Under the pieces are notes generated by a model. That model saw only the letters and a list, made by a program, of their open reading frames with translations. It made no database searches and was not told the origin of the DNA. Below, in pieces: positions 24,295 to 32,796 of a stretch of 50,436 bases of DNA. Both the position numbers and the translations under genes were made by a program. Within the stretch, counting starts at the first letter, position 1; each line of letters begins with the position of its first letter. This DNA is from an uncultured Clostridia bacterium (lineage in GTDB: Bacteria; Bacillota; Clostridia; Oscillospirales; Ruminococcaceae), in assembly GCA_944386445.1 (NCBI GenBank), contig CALXBD010000078.1:1-50436 (forward strand), written 5' to 3'.

Positions 24295-24345
24295 GTGTAT
24301 CATTTGGTACATTTATATGATACACCTTTTTACTTTTTTTGTCAA
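24295..24345 (-). promoter_or_regulatory. Promoter of the crp-ABC operon with overlapping palindromic operator
   Basis: Minus strand: TTGACA (24340-24345), 17-bp spacer, TATCAT (24317-24322). A perfect inverted repeat gtgtatcat (24295-24303) / atgatacac (24317-24325), with 13 bp between, covers the -10 box and the transcription start. This is a placement that would repress when bound. The likely binder is the Crp-like protein itself (inference). Confidence 0.7.
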
Positions 24346-24582
24346 GGGATTATGGATAAATTTTGTACATTTTAAAATACCAATTCAGAAAGTTTTTCTT
24401 ATAAAGAAGTGGTGTAATTTCGGCAAAAATATGGTATAATAACCTGAGAAGGCATTTGAATCAGCCTTCTCTTGAAGTTGAAAGATTTTGGAAATATTCA
24501 TAATTGATTTACAAAACCGCTAGGAATCAACAAAGGTTCTGTGACACAATAGGAATAGCACCACGGAAAGGAAGGAACTGTA
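24346..24582 (+). promoter_or_regulatory. rsmE upstream region with extended -10 promoter and hairpin leader
   Basis: TGG-TATAAT at 24432-24440 is an extended -10 promoter with a poor -35 region. The transcript would carry a leader of ~135 nt with a hairpin gagaaggc/gccttctc at about 24446-24471 and no T-run. No gene is seen. Confidence 0.5.
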
Positions 24583-25296
24583 TTGCCCCGCTTTTTTACA
24601 AGCCCTGTAGAAGGAAACCGGGCAGTTCTCTCCGGTGAGGATGCCGCCCATATCACACGGTCACTGCGGCTGCGCGGAGGCGATAAAATTACTCTCTGCG
24701 ACGGCAGCGGTTTTGATTATGAAGGCGTCATCATATCTGTCGGAGAGGAAGTGCAGGTGGAAATTCAGGAAAAGCACCCCTCAGATACAGAGCCTTCCGC
24801 CCGGATCGCCCTTTATCAGGCGCTCCCTAAGGGAGATAAAATGGAATGGATCATCCAAAAAGCTGTGGAACTGGGTGTGTATCGGGTTGTCCCTGTGCTG
24901 ACCAGCCGATGCGTGTCCCGCCCCGATGGGAAAAGTATGTCCCGGAAGGTAGAACGGTATAACAAGATCGCGGCGGAAGCCGCCAAACAGTCAGGCCGCG
25001 GAATCCTGCCGGAAGTTGCAGGACTCATGAGCTTGGAAGCAGCAGCCAAAGAGGTGTGCGGCAAAGGGATCGTGTTTTACGAAAAAGGCGGAGCGCGACT
25101 CACGGAACTGGTGAATGCCGGAGATAAAGAGTGGAGCATTTTTGTGGGCAGCGAAGGAGGTTTTTCGGAAGAGGAAATCGAGCTTCTGGAAGGGTACGGA
25201 GTTCGGCCGGCTACCTTGGGGAAGCGAATCCTTCGATGTGAAACGGCGCCAATCTGCGGGCTTTCTGTAATGTTGAGCCTGCTGGGAGATATTTAA
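24583..25296 (+). CDS. rsmE: 16S rRNA (uracil-1498-N3)-methyltransferase RsmE
   Basis: 237 aa. Methylates N3 of U1498 in 16S rRNA of the 30S subunit. The N-terminal PUA-like part (MPRFFTSPVEGNRAVLSGED, HITRSLRLRGGD) is followed by a knotted SPOUT domain with RCVSRPDGKS and KQSGRGILPEV, and the SAM-binding knot IFVGSEGGFSEEEIELLEG, LGKRILRCETAPI. The start is TTG at 24583, 8 nt after ggaagg, and gives the usual MPRFF beginning. Followed 40 bp later by a Cys-rich membrane protein gene on the same transcript. Confidence 0.93.
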   Translation: MPRFFTSPVEGNRAVLSGEDAAHITRSLRLRGGDKITLCDGSGFDYEGVIISVGEEVQVEIQEKHPSDTEPSARIALYQALPKGDKMEWIIQKAVELGVYRVVPVLTSRCVSRPDGKSMSRKVERYNKIAAEAAKQSGRGILPEVAGLMSLEAAAKEVCGKGIVFYEKGGARLTELVNAGDKEWSIFVGSEGGFSEEEIELLEGYGVRPATLGKRILRCETAPICGLSVMLSLLGDI

Positions 25297-25336
25297 AACC
25301 ATCTCGTCAGAGACGGAAAGAAAGGACTGAAACAGT

Positions 25337-25657
25337 ATGAAGAAAAGTGTATGGGTATCCATTCTGGCGGGAGTAGCCGCCATTGCCGCAGCCGCAGTTG
25401 CGGTAACAGTGTTCATCCGGAAGAAGAGCAAAGCTCTTTCGGAGCATCTGGATTACGATCCCGATGAATATTTTGAAGACGAAGAGGATGACGAGGAAAG
25501 CTGTCAGTGCGATGAAAAAGAGGGCTGCTGCTGTGGCTGCCAGGAGGAAGATGAGGAAGAGGAAGAAACCATTCCTCTGTATCCTGATGAGACCGCTTCA
25601 GAAGAGTCCGAAGCGATTCCCGAAGAGGAAGATTCCGAAAAGGAAGAGAAAGAATAA
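25337..25657 (+). CDS. Single-span membrane protein with acidic, Cys-rich tail
   Basis: 106 aa of unknown function. One N-terminal membrane helix (about residues 8-26, Ala/Val-rich) ending in RKKSK is followed by a tail that is almost half Asp/Glu. In the tail sits a tight cysteine cluster, CQCDEKEGCCCGC (about 55-67), flanked by acidic runs. The helix and following positive charges predict a cytoplasmic tail. The cluster could bind metal, or be low-complexity; no family is recognised. ATG 25337 follows gaaaggac. Co-transcribed with rsmE and followed directly by a strong terminator. Confidence 0.75.
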   Translation: MKKSVWVSILAGVAAIAAAAVAVTVFIRKKSKALSEHLDYDPDEYFEDEEDDEESCQCDEKEGCCCGCQEEDEEEEETIPLYPDETASEESEAIPEEEDSEKEEKE

Positions 25658-25663
25658 AAAATG

Positions 25664-25707
25664 AAACCCCGGGGCGGAAATGGATTCCATTTCCGCCCCG
25701 GGGTTTT
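25664..25707. terminator. Bidirectional terminator between the rsmE and alaS operons
   Basis: aaaccccggggcggaaatgg / ccatttccgccccggggttt form a perfect 20-bp stem with a 3-4-nt loop and A/T runs outside, between convergent genes. Confidence 0.95.
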
Positions 25708-25717
25708 GTGTAGTCAC

Positions 25718-26260
25718 TTAGTCATGGAAAAACAGAGGCAGCTTTTCCAAATAGAAGATATCCTTGCGGTCAGCGGCATCCCCTTCTGCTAGGACAGCAG
25801 CCTGGCCTACAATGGAACCGCCGGCTTTTTCCACCAGTGTTTCCAGAGCCTTCAGGGACTCGCCGGTACTGATGACGTCATCGATGATCAGAACCCGTTT
25901 GCCATGGAGCATTTCGACCTCGTCCCGGCCTAAATAAAGCTTTTGGGGGTTTTGGGTCGTAATGGAGTTTACGGTGACTTCAATGGGATCAATGGTATAA
26001 ACCTTGACGCTCTTGCGGGCGACCACATAAGGGATTCCCATTTGACGCGCCATTTCATAGGCCAGGGGAATTCCTTTGGACTCAGCCGTAATCAAGACGT
26101 CGCAGAGAGGGGCAATTTTTGTCAGTTCCTTAGCGCAAGCCACAGTCAGTTCCACATCGGAAAACATGATGAATGCGGCAATGTCCATTTTGTCGCTGAC
26201 AGCACAAAGGGGGAGCTGGCGGGTAAGGCCGGCTACCTTCAGTGTGTAATACTGCTGCAT
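25718..26260 (-). CDS. Adenine phosphoribosyltransferase-like PRTase
   Basis: 180 aa from ATG 26260 (gaggtg 5-6 nt upstream; an in-frame start at 26278 precedes this site). Type I PRTase fold with the PRPP loop VLIIDDVISTGESLKAL (about 126-142), and an apt-like SKGIPLAYEMARQMGIPYVVARK segment. Such proteins make nucleotides from base and PRPP in the cytoplasm, or bind PRPP as regulators. Base specificity is not visible. It is the last gene of the alaS-HIT-PRTase set. Confidence 0.85.
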   Translation of the reverse strand: MQQYYTLKVAGLTRQLPLCAVSDKMDIAAFIMFSDVELTVACAKELTKIAPLCDVLITAESKGIPLAYEMARQMGIPYVVARKSVKVYTIDPIEVTVNSITTQNPQKLYLGRDEVEMLHGKRVLIIDDVISTGESLKALETLVEKAGGSIVGQAAVLAEGDAADRKDIFYLEKLPLFFHD

Positions 26261-26307
26261 AAAAACACCTCGTTGCATAGGGGGATTTTTGAATTTACAG
26301 GGACTAA

Positions 26308-26646
26308 TCAGCCTGGAGGCCAGGACAGGAGACGTCCGGCCAGGACATGGAAGTGGAGGTGGCCGACGGTCTGTCCGCCGTCCTCTCCGCAGTTGGAGAC
26401 GACGCGATAGCCGTGGTCCAGATTCAGTTCCCGCGCAAGCTTTGCGATGACGGCGTAAATTTTTCCTACAACAGCACAGTTTTCCTCGTTAATGGCATCG
26501 GGACCGGAGATATGGGCCTTAGGAATGACCAGGAAATGAGTGGGAGCTTTGGGCTCGATGTCGTAGAAAGCGAGGACGTCATCATCCTCATAGAGCTTTT
26601 TGCTGGGGATTTCCCCGGCAATGATACGACAGAACAAGCAGTCCAT
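26308..26646 (-). CDS. HIT-family (HinT-like) nucleotide hydrolase
   Basis: 112 aa. MDCLFCRIIAGEIPSKK is the HinT N-terminus with CxxC, and GQTVGHLHFHVLAGR carries the histidine triad HxHxH (nucleophile is the middle His). Purine phosphoramidases of this family hydrolyse AMP-lysine and aminoacyl-AMP adducts. This fits its place directly after alaS, since aminoacyl-tRNA synthetases produce aminoacyl-AMP (inference). ATG 26646 follows aaaggagg. Confidence 0.92.
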   Translation of the reverse strand: MDCLFCRIIAGEIPSKKLYEDDDVLAFYDIEPKAPTHFLVIPKAHISGPDAINEENCAVVGKIYAVIAKLARELNLDHGYRVVSNCGEDGGQTVGHLHFHVLAGRLLSWPPG

Positions 26647-26687
26647 AAACGAACCTCCTTTCAGCAGAGTTCTATAGAAAAGAACAC

Positions 26688-29348
26688 CTATTTACAATGG
26701 AAACCGGCCTTAGCGGTAGTCATACCTTTGACCAGATCATCGAGCATAGCAAGAGCTTCATCGACCTTAAAGGTATCGCCGACGCCGCCCATAGCGGAGT
26801 CGGGACGTCCGCCGCCCTTACCGCCTGTAATGGCGCAGACTTCCTTAATAATTTTACCTGCATGGACGCCGGCCTTCACGGCCTCAGGTCCCGCAACACA
26901 GTAGAAAGTCTGTTTATCCTCGGTGCCGCCGCAGAGGAGGGCACAGATAGTCGGCTCCTTATCCCGGAGCTTATCGCCCATAGTGCGGAGCATTTCGGGG
27001 GTCATGCCGCTGAGCATAGCGGTCAGCAGCACCACGCCGTTGATCCGCTGGGCGTTCTGCAGCAGCTCGCCGGTGCGGTTGGCAGCCAGCTTGCTGTTGA
27101 GGGCGGCAATTTCCTTTTCTTTCTCCTTCAACTCTGCCACCAACGTTTCACAGCGATGGACCAGTTCGATGGGGCTTTGAAGCTTCAGGATCGCGGAAGC
27201 TTCCAGCAGAGCGCCTTCCAGGCGGTGGGTAGCGTTCAGATAGCCGATACCGGTAACCGCCTCGATCCGGCGGACGCCTGCCGCCACGGAGTTTTCGGAG
27301 AGGATCTTAAAAAGTCCCAACTCGCCGGTATTTTTCACGTGGGTACCGCCGCACAGCTCCATGGAGAAGTCATCGACTTCCACGACCCGGACTCTGTCAC
27401 CGTATTTTTCGGAGAACAGTGCCATAGCGCCTTTTGCCTTAGCTTCTTCGATGCCGGTCTCATAGTTGAGCACCGGAATACAGGACATGATCTTCTGATT
27501 GATAATATCCTCGATTTCTGCCAGCTGTGCCGGAGTAACCGGCTCAAAATGGGTAAAGTCAAACCGAACCATCTGCTTATCGACCAGCTGACCGGCCTGA
27601 TGGACATGGTTTCCCAGAACCTGCCGGAGGGCAGCCTGCAGCAGATGAGCCGCGGTGTGGTTGCGCATAATGGATAGACGGCGGTTGCGGTCAACGGAAG
27701 CTGTCACTTCGGCGCCGGCTTCGATAGTACCCTCTTTCACATAACCGATGTGGAGGATCTGGCCGCCGGCAGCCTTTTTCATTCTCTTGACCCGCATGAC
27801 ACCGGTAGGAGTTGTCAAAACGCCTTTATCGGAAACCTGTCCGCCGCTTTCGGTGTAGAAGGGAGTCTGATCCAGGATAACGACGATATCCTCATCCTCG
27901 GTTGCGATCTCAGCAGCTTTTCCATCCTGCAGCAGGGCCAGGATCTTTGCCTTACACTCCATGGTTTCGTAACCCACGAACTCCGTCTTGCCGTCAGGAA
28001 GTTCCAGATCCTCTTCCACCCAGGAGGAGCCGCCCTTATTCAGATGGTCATCTCTTCCCCGCTGTTTCTGTTCCCGCATCCGTTCCTCGAACTCCTCGAT
28101 ATCCACATGGATACCGCGTTCCTCGACGATTTCCTTTGTCAGGTCGATGGGGAACCCATACGTATCATAAAGGGTAAATGCTTCCGTTCCGGAAAGGGTT
28201 TTGATCTCATTGGTAGAAGCCTTGTCAATGAGGTCCATCAGCAGATCCATGCCCTTGCCGATGGTGCGATGGAAAGCCTCCTCCTCATTTTTAACGACCT
28301 TTTTAATGTAGTCGGCCTTTTCGGTCAGTTCCGGATAAGCAGACAGGTTTTCATGGGCCACCGTATCCACGACTTGATAAAGGAAGGGCTCATTGATGCC
28401 CAGCAGACGCCCGTGGCGGGCAGCCCGTCTGAGCAGGCGGCGCAGGACATAGCCACGACCGGAGTTGGAGGGAGAAACGCCGTCGCCGATCATGAAGGTA
28501 GTAGAACGGATGTGGTCGGTGATGACCCGCAGGGAAATATCGCTGCGTTCATTCTGACCATAGGTGACATGGGCAATTTCGGAAATCTTTTTCATAATAT
28601 TCTGGACGGTATCCACCTCAAAGAGGTTTTCCACGCCCTGCATGATGCAGGCCAGACGTTCCAGGCCCATACCGGTATCGATATTGGGCTTTGGCATCCG
28701 CGCATAGTGCCCGTTTCCGTCAGAATCAAACTGGGAGAAAACCAGGTTCCAAAATTCCACATAGCGGTCGCAGTCGCAGCCAGGCCCGCAGGTAGGGCTG
28801 CCGCAGCCGTGTTCGGGACCCCGGTCGAAGTAAATCTCGGAGCAGGGGCCGCAGGGTCCGGAACCATGTTCCCAGAAGTTATCCTCTTTGCCCAGCCGGA
28901 CGATGCGGTTGGGGTCCACCCCGACCTCTTTGGTCCAGATGTCGAAAGCCTCGTCATCATCCTGATAAATGGTGACCCACAGCTTGTCGATGGGCATTTC
29001 CAGGACTTTGGTAATAAACTCCCAAGCCCAGGCAGTGGCTTCATGTTTAAAGTAATCCCCAAAGGAGAAGTTGCCCAGCATTTCAAAGTAGGTACCATGC
29101 CGGGAGGTCTTCCCTACCCGTTCGATGTCGGGAGTACGGATACACTTCTGACAGGTTGTAACCCGGGTATTGGGAGGGGTTGCCTGTCCGAGGAAGTATT
29201 TTTTAAGGGGGGCCATGCCGGAGTTGATCAGCAGCAGGCTATTATCTCCCTGAGGGATCAGGTTCGCGCTTGGAAGACGGGTATGGCCTTTTCCTTCGAA
29301 GAAGGAGAGAAAGGCTTCCCGAAGGTCGTTCAGACCGGTCCATTTCAT
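26688..29348 (-). CDS. alaS: Alanyl-tRNA synthetase
   Basis: 886 aa from ATG 29348, 7 nt after aaagga (an in-frame ATG at 29357 overlaps the ribosome site). Charges tRNA-Ala and edits mischarged Ser/Gly. Class II core (LRLPSANLIPQGDNSLLLI-type motif region at residues ~20-40, RHGTYFEMLGNFSFGDYFK), with an unusual Cys-rich insertion HGCGSPTCGPGCDCDRY (about 180-196), which is common in Clostridial AlaRS. The editing domain has the zinc ligands HTAAHLL and CGGTHV. The C-terminal DHHA1 domain (GGKGGGRPDSAMGG) completes it. Controlled by a T-box leader. Confidence 0.97.
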   Translation of the reverse strand: MKWTGLNDLREAFLSFFEGKGHTRLPSANLIPQGDNSLLLINSGMAPLKKYFLGQATPPNTRVTTCQKCIRTPDIERVGKTSRHGTYFEMLGNFSFGDYFKHEATAWAWEFITKVLEMPIDKLWVTIYQDDDEAFDIWTKEVGVDPNRIVRLGKEDNFWEHGSGPCGPCSEIYFDRGPEHGCGSPTCGPGCDCDRYVEFWNLVFSQFDSDGNGHYARMPKPNIDTGMGLERLACIMQGVENLFEVDTVQNIMKKISEIAHVTYGQNERSDISLRVITDHIRSTTFMIGDGVSPSNSGRGYVLRRLLRRAARHGRLLGINEPFLYQVVDTVAHENLSAYPELTEKADYIKKVVKNEEEAFHRTIGKGMDLLMDLIDKASTNEIKTLSGTEAFTLYDTYGFPIDLTKEIVEERGIHVDIEEFEERMREQKQRGRDDHLNKGGSSWVEEDLELPDGKTEFVGYETMECKAKILALLQDGKAAEIATEDEDIVVILDQTPFYTESGGQVSDKGVLTTPTGVMRVKRMKKAAGGQILHIGYVKEGTIEAGAEVTASVDRNRRLSIMRNHTAAHLLQAALRQVLGNHVHQAGQLVDKQMVRFDFTHFEPVTPAQLAEIEDIINQKIMSCIPVLNYETGIEEAKAKGAMALFSEKYGDRVRVVEVDDFSMELCGGTHVKNTGELGLFKILSENSVAAGVRRIEAVTGIGYLNATHRLEGALLEASAILKLQSPIELVHRCETLVAELKEKEKEIAALNSKLAANRTGELLQNAQRINGVVLLTAMLSGMTPEMLRTMGDKLRDKEPTICALLCGGTEDKQTFYCVAGPEAVKAGVHAGKIIKEVCAITGGKGGGRPDSAMGGVGDTFKVDEALAMLDDLVKGMTTAKAGFHCK

Positions 29349-29388
29349 TGGAATCATTCCTTTCGATTGTTTCAGACAAAATAAAAAA

Positions 29389-29606
29389 CTTCGCCCCGCG
29401 CATGGGACGAAGAATTCTCCGTGGTACCACCCAAATTGCAGACCGACGGTCTGCCCCTTGAATCCTGTAACGCAGGATATACGCCGCGGTTTACGCGGAG
29501 CTCCCAGCCGGCATCCGAAAGCGCATTTCCCGGAAACCTTGCAGCAGATAGTTTCCTCTCTGAAGGGAGCGTGCCCGCGGTAAAGCTGTTCTCAGCCACT
29601 ACATAT
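29389..29606 (-). promoter_or_regulatory. T-box leader (alanine) of the alaS operon
   Basis: On the minus strand, the T-box sequence ttgggtggtaccacgg (29419-29434) pairs with uncharged tRNA acceptor ends. It is followed by a terminator stem cttcgtccc/ggggcgaag (29389-29412) and a T-run. Upstream lies a long structured Stem I region. The specifier codon was not pinned with certainty; alanine specificity is deduced from the gene. Confidence 0.88.
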
Positions 29607-29612
29607 ATAACA

Positions 29613-29641
29613 AGTATAACATTGAAAATTATACTTGTCAA
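29613..29641 (-). promoter_or_regulatory. Promoter of the alaS operon
   Basis: Minus strand: TTGACA (29636-29641), 17-bp spacer, TATACT (29613-29618), with the T-box leader immediately downstream. Confidence 0.88.
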
Positions 29642-29791
29642 CGGATTTGATATGATTTATTCCGTATTTTTTGAGGAAAACATAAGAATTTGTTAATTTT
29701 AAGGAAGCGGTGTTTGAAATGGGGAGGAATCGTGCTATAATCTGGATAGAAAAAGGAATGATGTTCGGATACCGGTAAAGTGATGTTTCGG

Positions 29792-30112
29792 TCAGGATGT
29801 GTAATCTTCCAGCAGCCTGGACAGTTCAGCGTCATTCGCCGCCGGTACACCTGAACGGAGCTCTGCCTGATCATAGGGCGGAAGAAGAGAAATGGGAACA
29901 TCAATGACCTCCTGGGGCGTGTCGGAGTCAGCAGGAAAAATACCCAACTTCCCGTCGTATTCCCGGAGAATGTATGCCGGCTGAGAAGGAGCTGGCGTTT
30001 CGGAAGAACTTGCCGCACCTGTCCCGAAAAAGAAGAGAAAAACTGCAAATAACGCGATCATAAGCAGGGAAGCAGTAACGGCTAATAACGGAATCATGAT
30101 ACGTTTTTGCAA
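29792..30112 (-). CDS. Small membrane-anchored protein with BofC-like C-terminal domain
   Basis: 106 aa from TTG 30112, 8 nt after aaaggag. One N-terminal membrane helix (about 8-30) and a Ser/Pro-rich linker (SSSETPAPSQPA) are followed by an extracytoplasmic domain: YILREYDGKLGIFPADSD, EVIDVPISLLPPYDQAEL and a closing LSRLLEDYTS. This pattern (REYxGxIaVF..., ...LPxYDxxxLxxGI..., ...LLEDYxS) recurs in small Clostridial proteins annotated with a BofC C-terminal-like domain. Function unknown; a role in the envelope or spores is only by association. Monocistronic, between alaS and the class A PBP. Confidence 0.7.
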   Translation of the reverse strand: MQKRIMIPLLAVTASLLMIALFAVFLFFFGTGAASSSETPAPSQPAYILREYDGKLGIFPADSDTPQEVIDVPISLLPPYDQAELRSGVPAANDAELSRLLEDYTS

Positions 30113-30200
30113 AGAAATTGCTCCTTTCAAATGATAATTAAGGGCTTTGCTGTTATTTTGTACAGTTTTGGGAAAAATATACAGGAGCGGTTTTGGGGGC

Positions 30201-30229
30201 TTAACAAGAAGTGCTTTGTGTGGTATAAT
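30201..30229 (+). promoter_or_regulatory. Promoter of the class A PBP gene
   Basis: TTAACA (30201-30206), 17-bp spacer, TATAAT (30224-30229). The coding start is at 30524, so the transcript has a ~290-nt leader. Confidence 0.78.
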
Positions 30230-30235
30230 AGTCTT

Positions 30236-30523
30236 TATGAATTGTGGATTTCACAGGAACGCAGACTGTGAAAGGAATCAAGTAAATAATGTATCATCCT
30301 TTGAGATGGATGCATTTCTTTATAGATGAAGCAGTAAACAGAAAACGTGTTTAATCGGTTGGGGGAAGCCTGCCACAGCCGGAAAACGCGAAAAGCCGTT
30401 CGGACCCTTTGCTCTGCTGGGCGAGTATGGGACCGCAAAAGAGAAAGCGATCTTTGAAAGGAAGTGCCGAAGGGCGTTGACCGATTTGGCCGGACAATAC
30501 CGGCAAAAAAGGAGGCTAACCAA
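30236..30523 (+). promoter_or_regulatory. Long structured 5' leader of the class A PBP gene
   Basis: Seen helices: tttcacag/ctgtgaaa (30249-30256/30266-30273); catcc/ggatg near 30297-30311; a closing helix aatcggt (30353-30359) with accgatt (30480-30486) that encloses about 120 nt of GC-rich sequence; and gccgg/ccggc (30489-30493/30500-30504) right before the ribosome site ggagg. The last hairpin could control access to the ribosome site. A short stretch gaaaggaagtgccgaag (30456-30472) resembles one conserved segment of lysine riboswitches, but the rest of that fold is missing. No known class is assigned. Confidence 0.4.
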
Positions 30524-32731
30524 TTGGCTGTAAAAAAACGCACCAAAAGGAAACACGCCGGTTCGAAAGCGTGGGTAATTACCCGACAGATTTTCAGCCA
30601 TATTGTGCGGATTTTTGTCACTTTGTTTCTGGTAGGGGTTATTACGGGATGTGTGGTCGTTACGGCGATTACCATTTATGTAATGAACTTTATGGAAACG
30701 GATAATCCGATCAATCTGGATAATGTTTCGCTGGCACAGACTACGATATTCTATGCAAATGACGAAAACGGGGTGCAGACAGAGGTTTATCGGATGGCAG
30801 CGGATGAAAATCACATCGAGGTGACCATCGATCAGATACCCCAGTATGTAATCGATGCTTTTGTATGCACAGAGGACAAGCGCTTTTATGAGCATGACGG
30901 CGTTGACTGGATTCGGACCATCCGTGTGACCATCAGCGCATTGCTGGAAGGCGGTTCTCAGGGCGGCTCGACTATCACCCAACAGCTGATTAAAAACGTG
31001 ACAAAGGACGACGATGTGACGCCTGTCCGAAAAATCCGGGAAATTTTCCGAGCGATCCAGTTGGAACGGGAATATACCAAGGACGAGATCCTGGAAAAAT
31101 ATCTGAATATCATCTTCCTGGGCGGCCGGAACAGAGGCGTTGAAGCAGCGGCGCAGGATTATTTCGGGTGCCATGTTTGGGAGCTGACCGTTCCGCAGGC
31201 AGCATCGTTGGCGGGAATGACACGTTCCCCCAATAGCTGGCGTCCGGATCTTTATCCGGAAGAGAATATGGAACGCCGGAATTATTCTTTGAAGTGCATG
31301 TATGAGCAGGGCAAGCTGACGGAAGAAGAATATGAAAAATATTGCGCGGAACCGGTGGTAACAGTGGATGATTCCGACCAGGAGGATACCAATGATACAA
31401 CGGTGCAGACCGCAGAAGGAATCACCTCGTACTATACGGACGCGGTTATTGAGGAAGTAATCGCTGACTTGATGGAGGAGAATGACTGGTCTAGGGATTA
31501 TGCGACCAGCCGGCTGCAGCAGGGCGGATACCGGATTTATATGAATGTGGATACCAAGCTGCAGAAGATCGTGGAAGAAAAATTCTTGGATTGGCAGACA
31601 TTTTCACCAAATCAGCTGTCTCCAAATGAAAATGATGAAATTCCGCAGGCGGCATTTGTAATAATGGATTATGAAGGCCGGGTGCTTGCACTGGTGGGCG
31701 GTAAGGACGAAAAGACCCAGAGCCGATGCTTTAACCGTGCAACGCAGGCAAAACGGTCACCGGGTTCTGCAATTAAACCGCTGGCAGTCTATGCGCCGGC
31801 ATTGGAGTATAACTATATTGACTGGTCGACGGTACTGCTGGATGAGCCGGTAATGGAGGTCAACGGAAAGGATTGGCCAAAGAACTTCAGCGGAAAATAC
31901 GAAGGAGATGTCACAGTGGTTTATGCCCTGCGGAAGTCTCTGAATACTATACCGGTACTTTTGATCAATCAGATCACGCCGCAAAAGTCAGTGGAGTTTA
32001 TGGAAAAGAAGTTTGGGATTACGACACTGGTAAAAAGCGGAAGCGTCAATGACTACGGGCCATCACTGGCGTTAGGTTCCATGAGTGAGGGAATCTATTT
32101 GGAGGAATTGACAGCGGCGTATGCGCCATTCGGAAACGGAGGGCTTTACTATAAGCCGGCGACATATTCCCGGATCGAGGACGCCAATGGCAACTTAGTT
32201 TATGATAACACTTCTACCAAAAACCGTGCGATCTCCGAGGATACCGCTTCGGTCATGAACCGGCTGCTGCGGCAGGTCATCATTGGTGCCTCCGGAACCG
32301 GTTACCGCGCTAACATGGGAGATATGGAGGTAATTGGAAAAACAGGTACGTCTCAGGATTACTACGACCGGACCTTTGTGGGCTTGACCCCTTATTATAT
32401 CGGCGGCTTCTGGACGGGCTATGATACTCCGGCAGTACTGCCGGAAAGCCAGCTGAATGCTCCGGACGCAGTTTGGAAAACAATTATGTCGGAGGTTCAC
32501 GAAGGGCTGGAGCCGAAACAATTTGAACTGAGCGATGAAATTGTGGCCATGGAGTTCTGTGTGGAATCTGGCTTGGCCGTAACATCCCGGTGTACGGAGA
32601 CGGAAACAGGCTATTATAAGAAGAGTGCTCTTCCCGGACCTTGCGATATGCCGCATGGAGGGGATGAAGAGAGCAGCAGCTCAACAACAGAAGGCGGATC
32701 AAGTCCGCTGGATGCTCCGGTTGTGAACTAA
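30524..32731 (+). CDS. Class A penicillin-binding protein (PBP1A-like, glycosyltransferase + transpeptidase)
   Basis: 735 aa from TTG 30524, 8 nt after ggagg. Basic cytoplasmic N-terminus, one membrane helix (about 20-48), GT51 glycosyltransferase with CTEDKRFYEHDGVD (catalytic Glu), GGSTITQQLIKN and KYLNIIFLGGRNRGVEAAA. The transpeptidase domain has SPGSAIK (SxxK), a SLN-type second motif (KSLNT) and KTGTSQ (KTG). A Ser/Glu-rich tail ends the protein. It polymerises and crosslinks peptidoglycan outside the membrane. Own promoter, long leader and terminator. Confidence 0.95.
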   Translation: MAVKKRTKRKHAGSKAWVITRQIFSHIVRIFVTLFLVGVITGCVVVTAITIYVMNFMETDNPINLDNVSLAQTTIFYANDENGVQTEVYRMAADENHIEVTIDQIPQYVIDAFVCTEDKRFYEHDGVDWIRTIRVTISALLEGGSQGGSTITQQLIKNVTKDDDVTPVRKIREIFRAIQLEREYTKDEILEKYLNIIFLGGRNRGVEAAAQDYFGCHVWELTVPQAASLAGMTRSPNSWRPDLYPEENMERRNYSLKCMYEQGKLTEEEYEKYCAEPVVTVDDSDQEDTNDTTVQTAEGITSYYTDAVIEEVIADLMEENDWSRDYATSRLQQGGYRIYMNVDTKLQKIVEEKFLDWQTFSPNQLSPNENDEIPQAAFVIMDYEGRVLALVGGKDEKTQSRCFNRATQAKRSPGSAIKPLAVYAPALEYNYIDWSTVLLDEPVMEVNGKDWPKNFSGKYEGDVTVVYALRKSLNTIPVLLINQITPQKSVEFMEKKFGITTLVKSGSVNDYGPSLALGSMSEGIYLEELTAAYAPFGNGGLYYKPATYSRIEDANGNLVYDNTSTKNRAISEDTASVMNRLLRQVIIGASGTGYRANMGDMEVIGKTGTSQDYYDRTFVGLTPYYIGGFWTGYDTPAVLPESQLNAPDAVWKTIMSEVHEGLEPKQFELSDEIVAMEFCVESGLAVTSRCTETETGYYKKSALPGPCDMPHGGDEESSSSTTEGGSSPLDAPVVN

Positions 32732-32735
32732 ACTG

Positions 32736-32776
32736 AAATTGCCGCGGCTGGCTGAAACCTGTCCGCGGCAATTTTT
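32736..32776 (+). terminator. Terminator of the class A PBP gene
   Basis: aaattgccgcgg (32736-32747) / ccgcggcaattt (32763-32774) perfect 12-bp stem followed by tt. Confidence 0.85.
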
Positions 32777-32796
32777 ATAAGGGAAGGTAAAGCGGA

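Noticed and set aside
27750-29384. 544-aa ORF on the plus strand
   Set aside because: It is the antisense of alaS, with no ribosome site or recognisable product.
30456-30473. Stretch gaaaggaagtgccgaag resembling a lysine riboswitch segment in the PBP leader
   Set aside because: The rest of the lysine fold (the GGUGCG segment and the later helices) is missing; only about 50 nt remain before the coding start.
32195-32656. 153-aa minus-strand ORF inside the PBP gene
   Set aside because: Shadow of the class A PBP gene, no support on its own strand.
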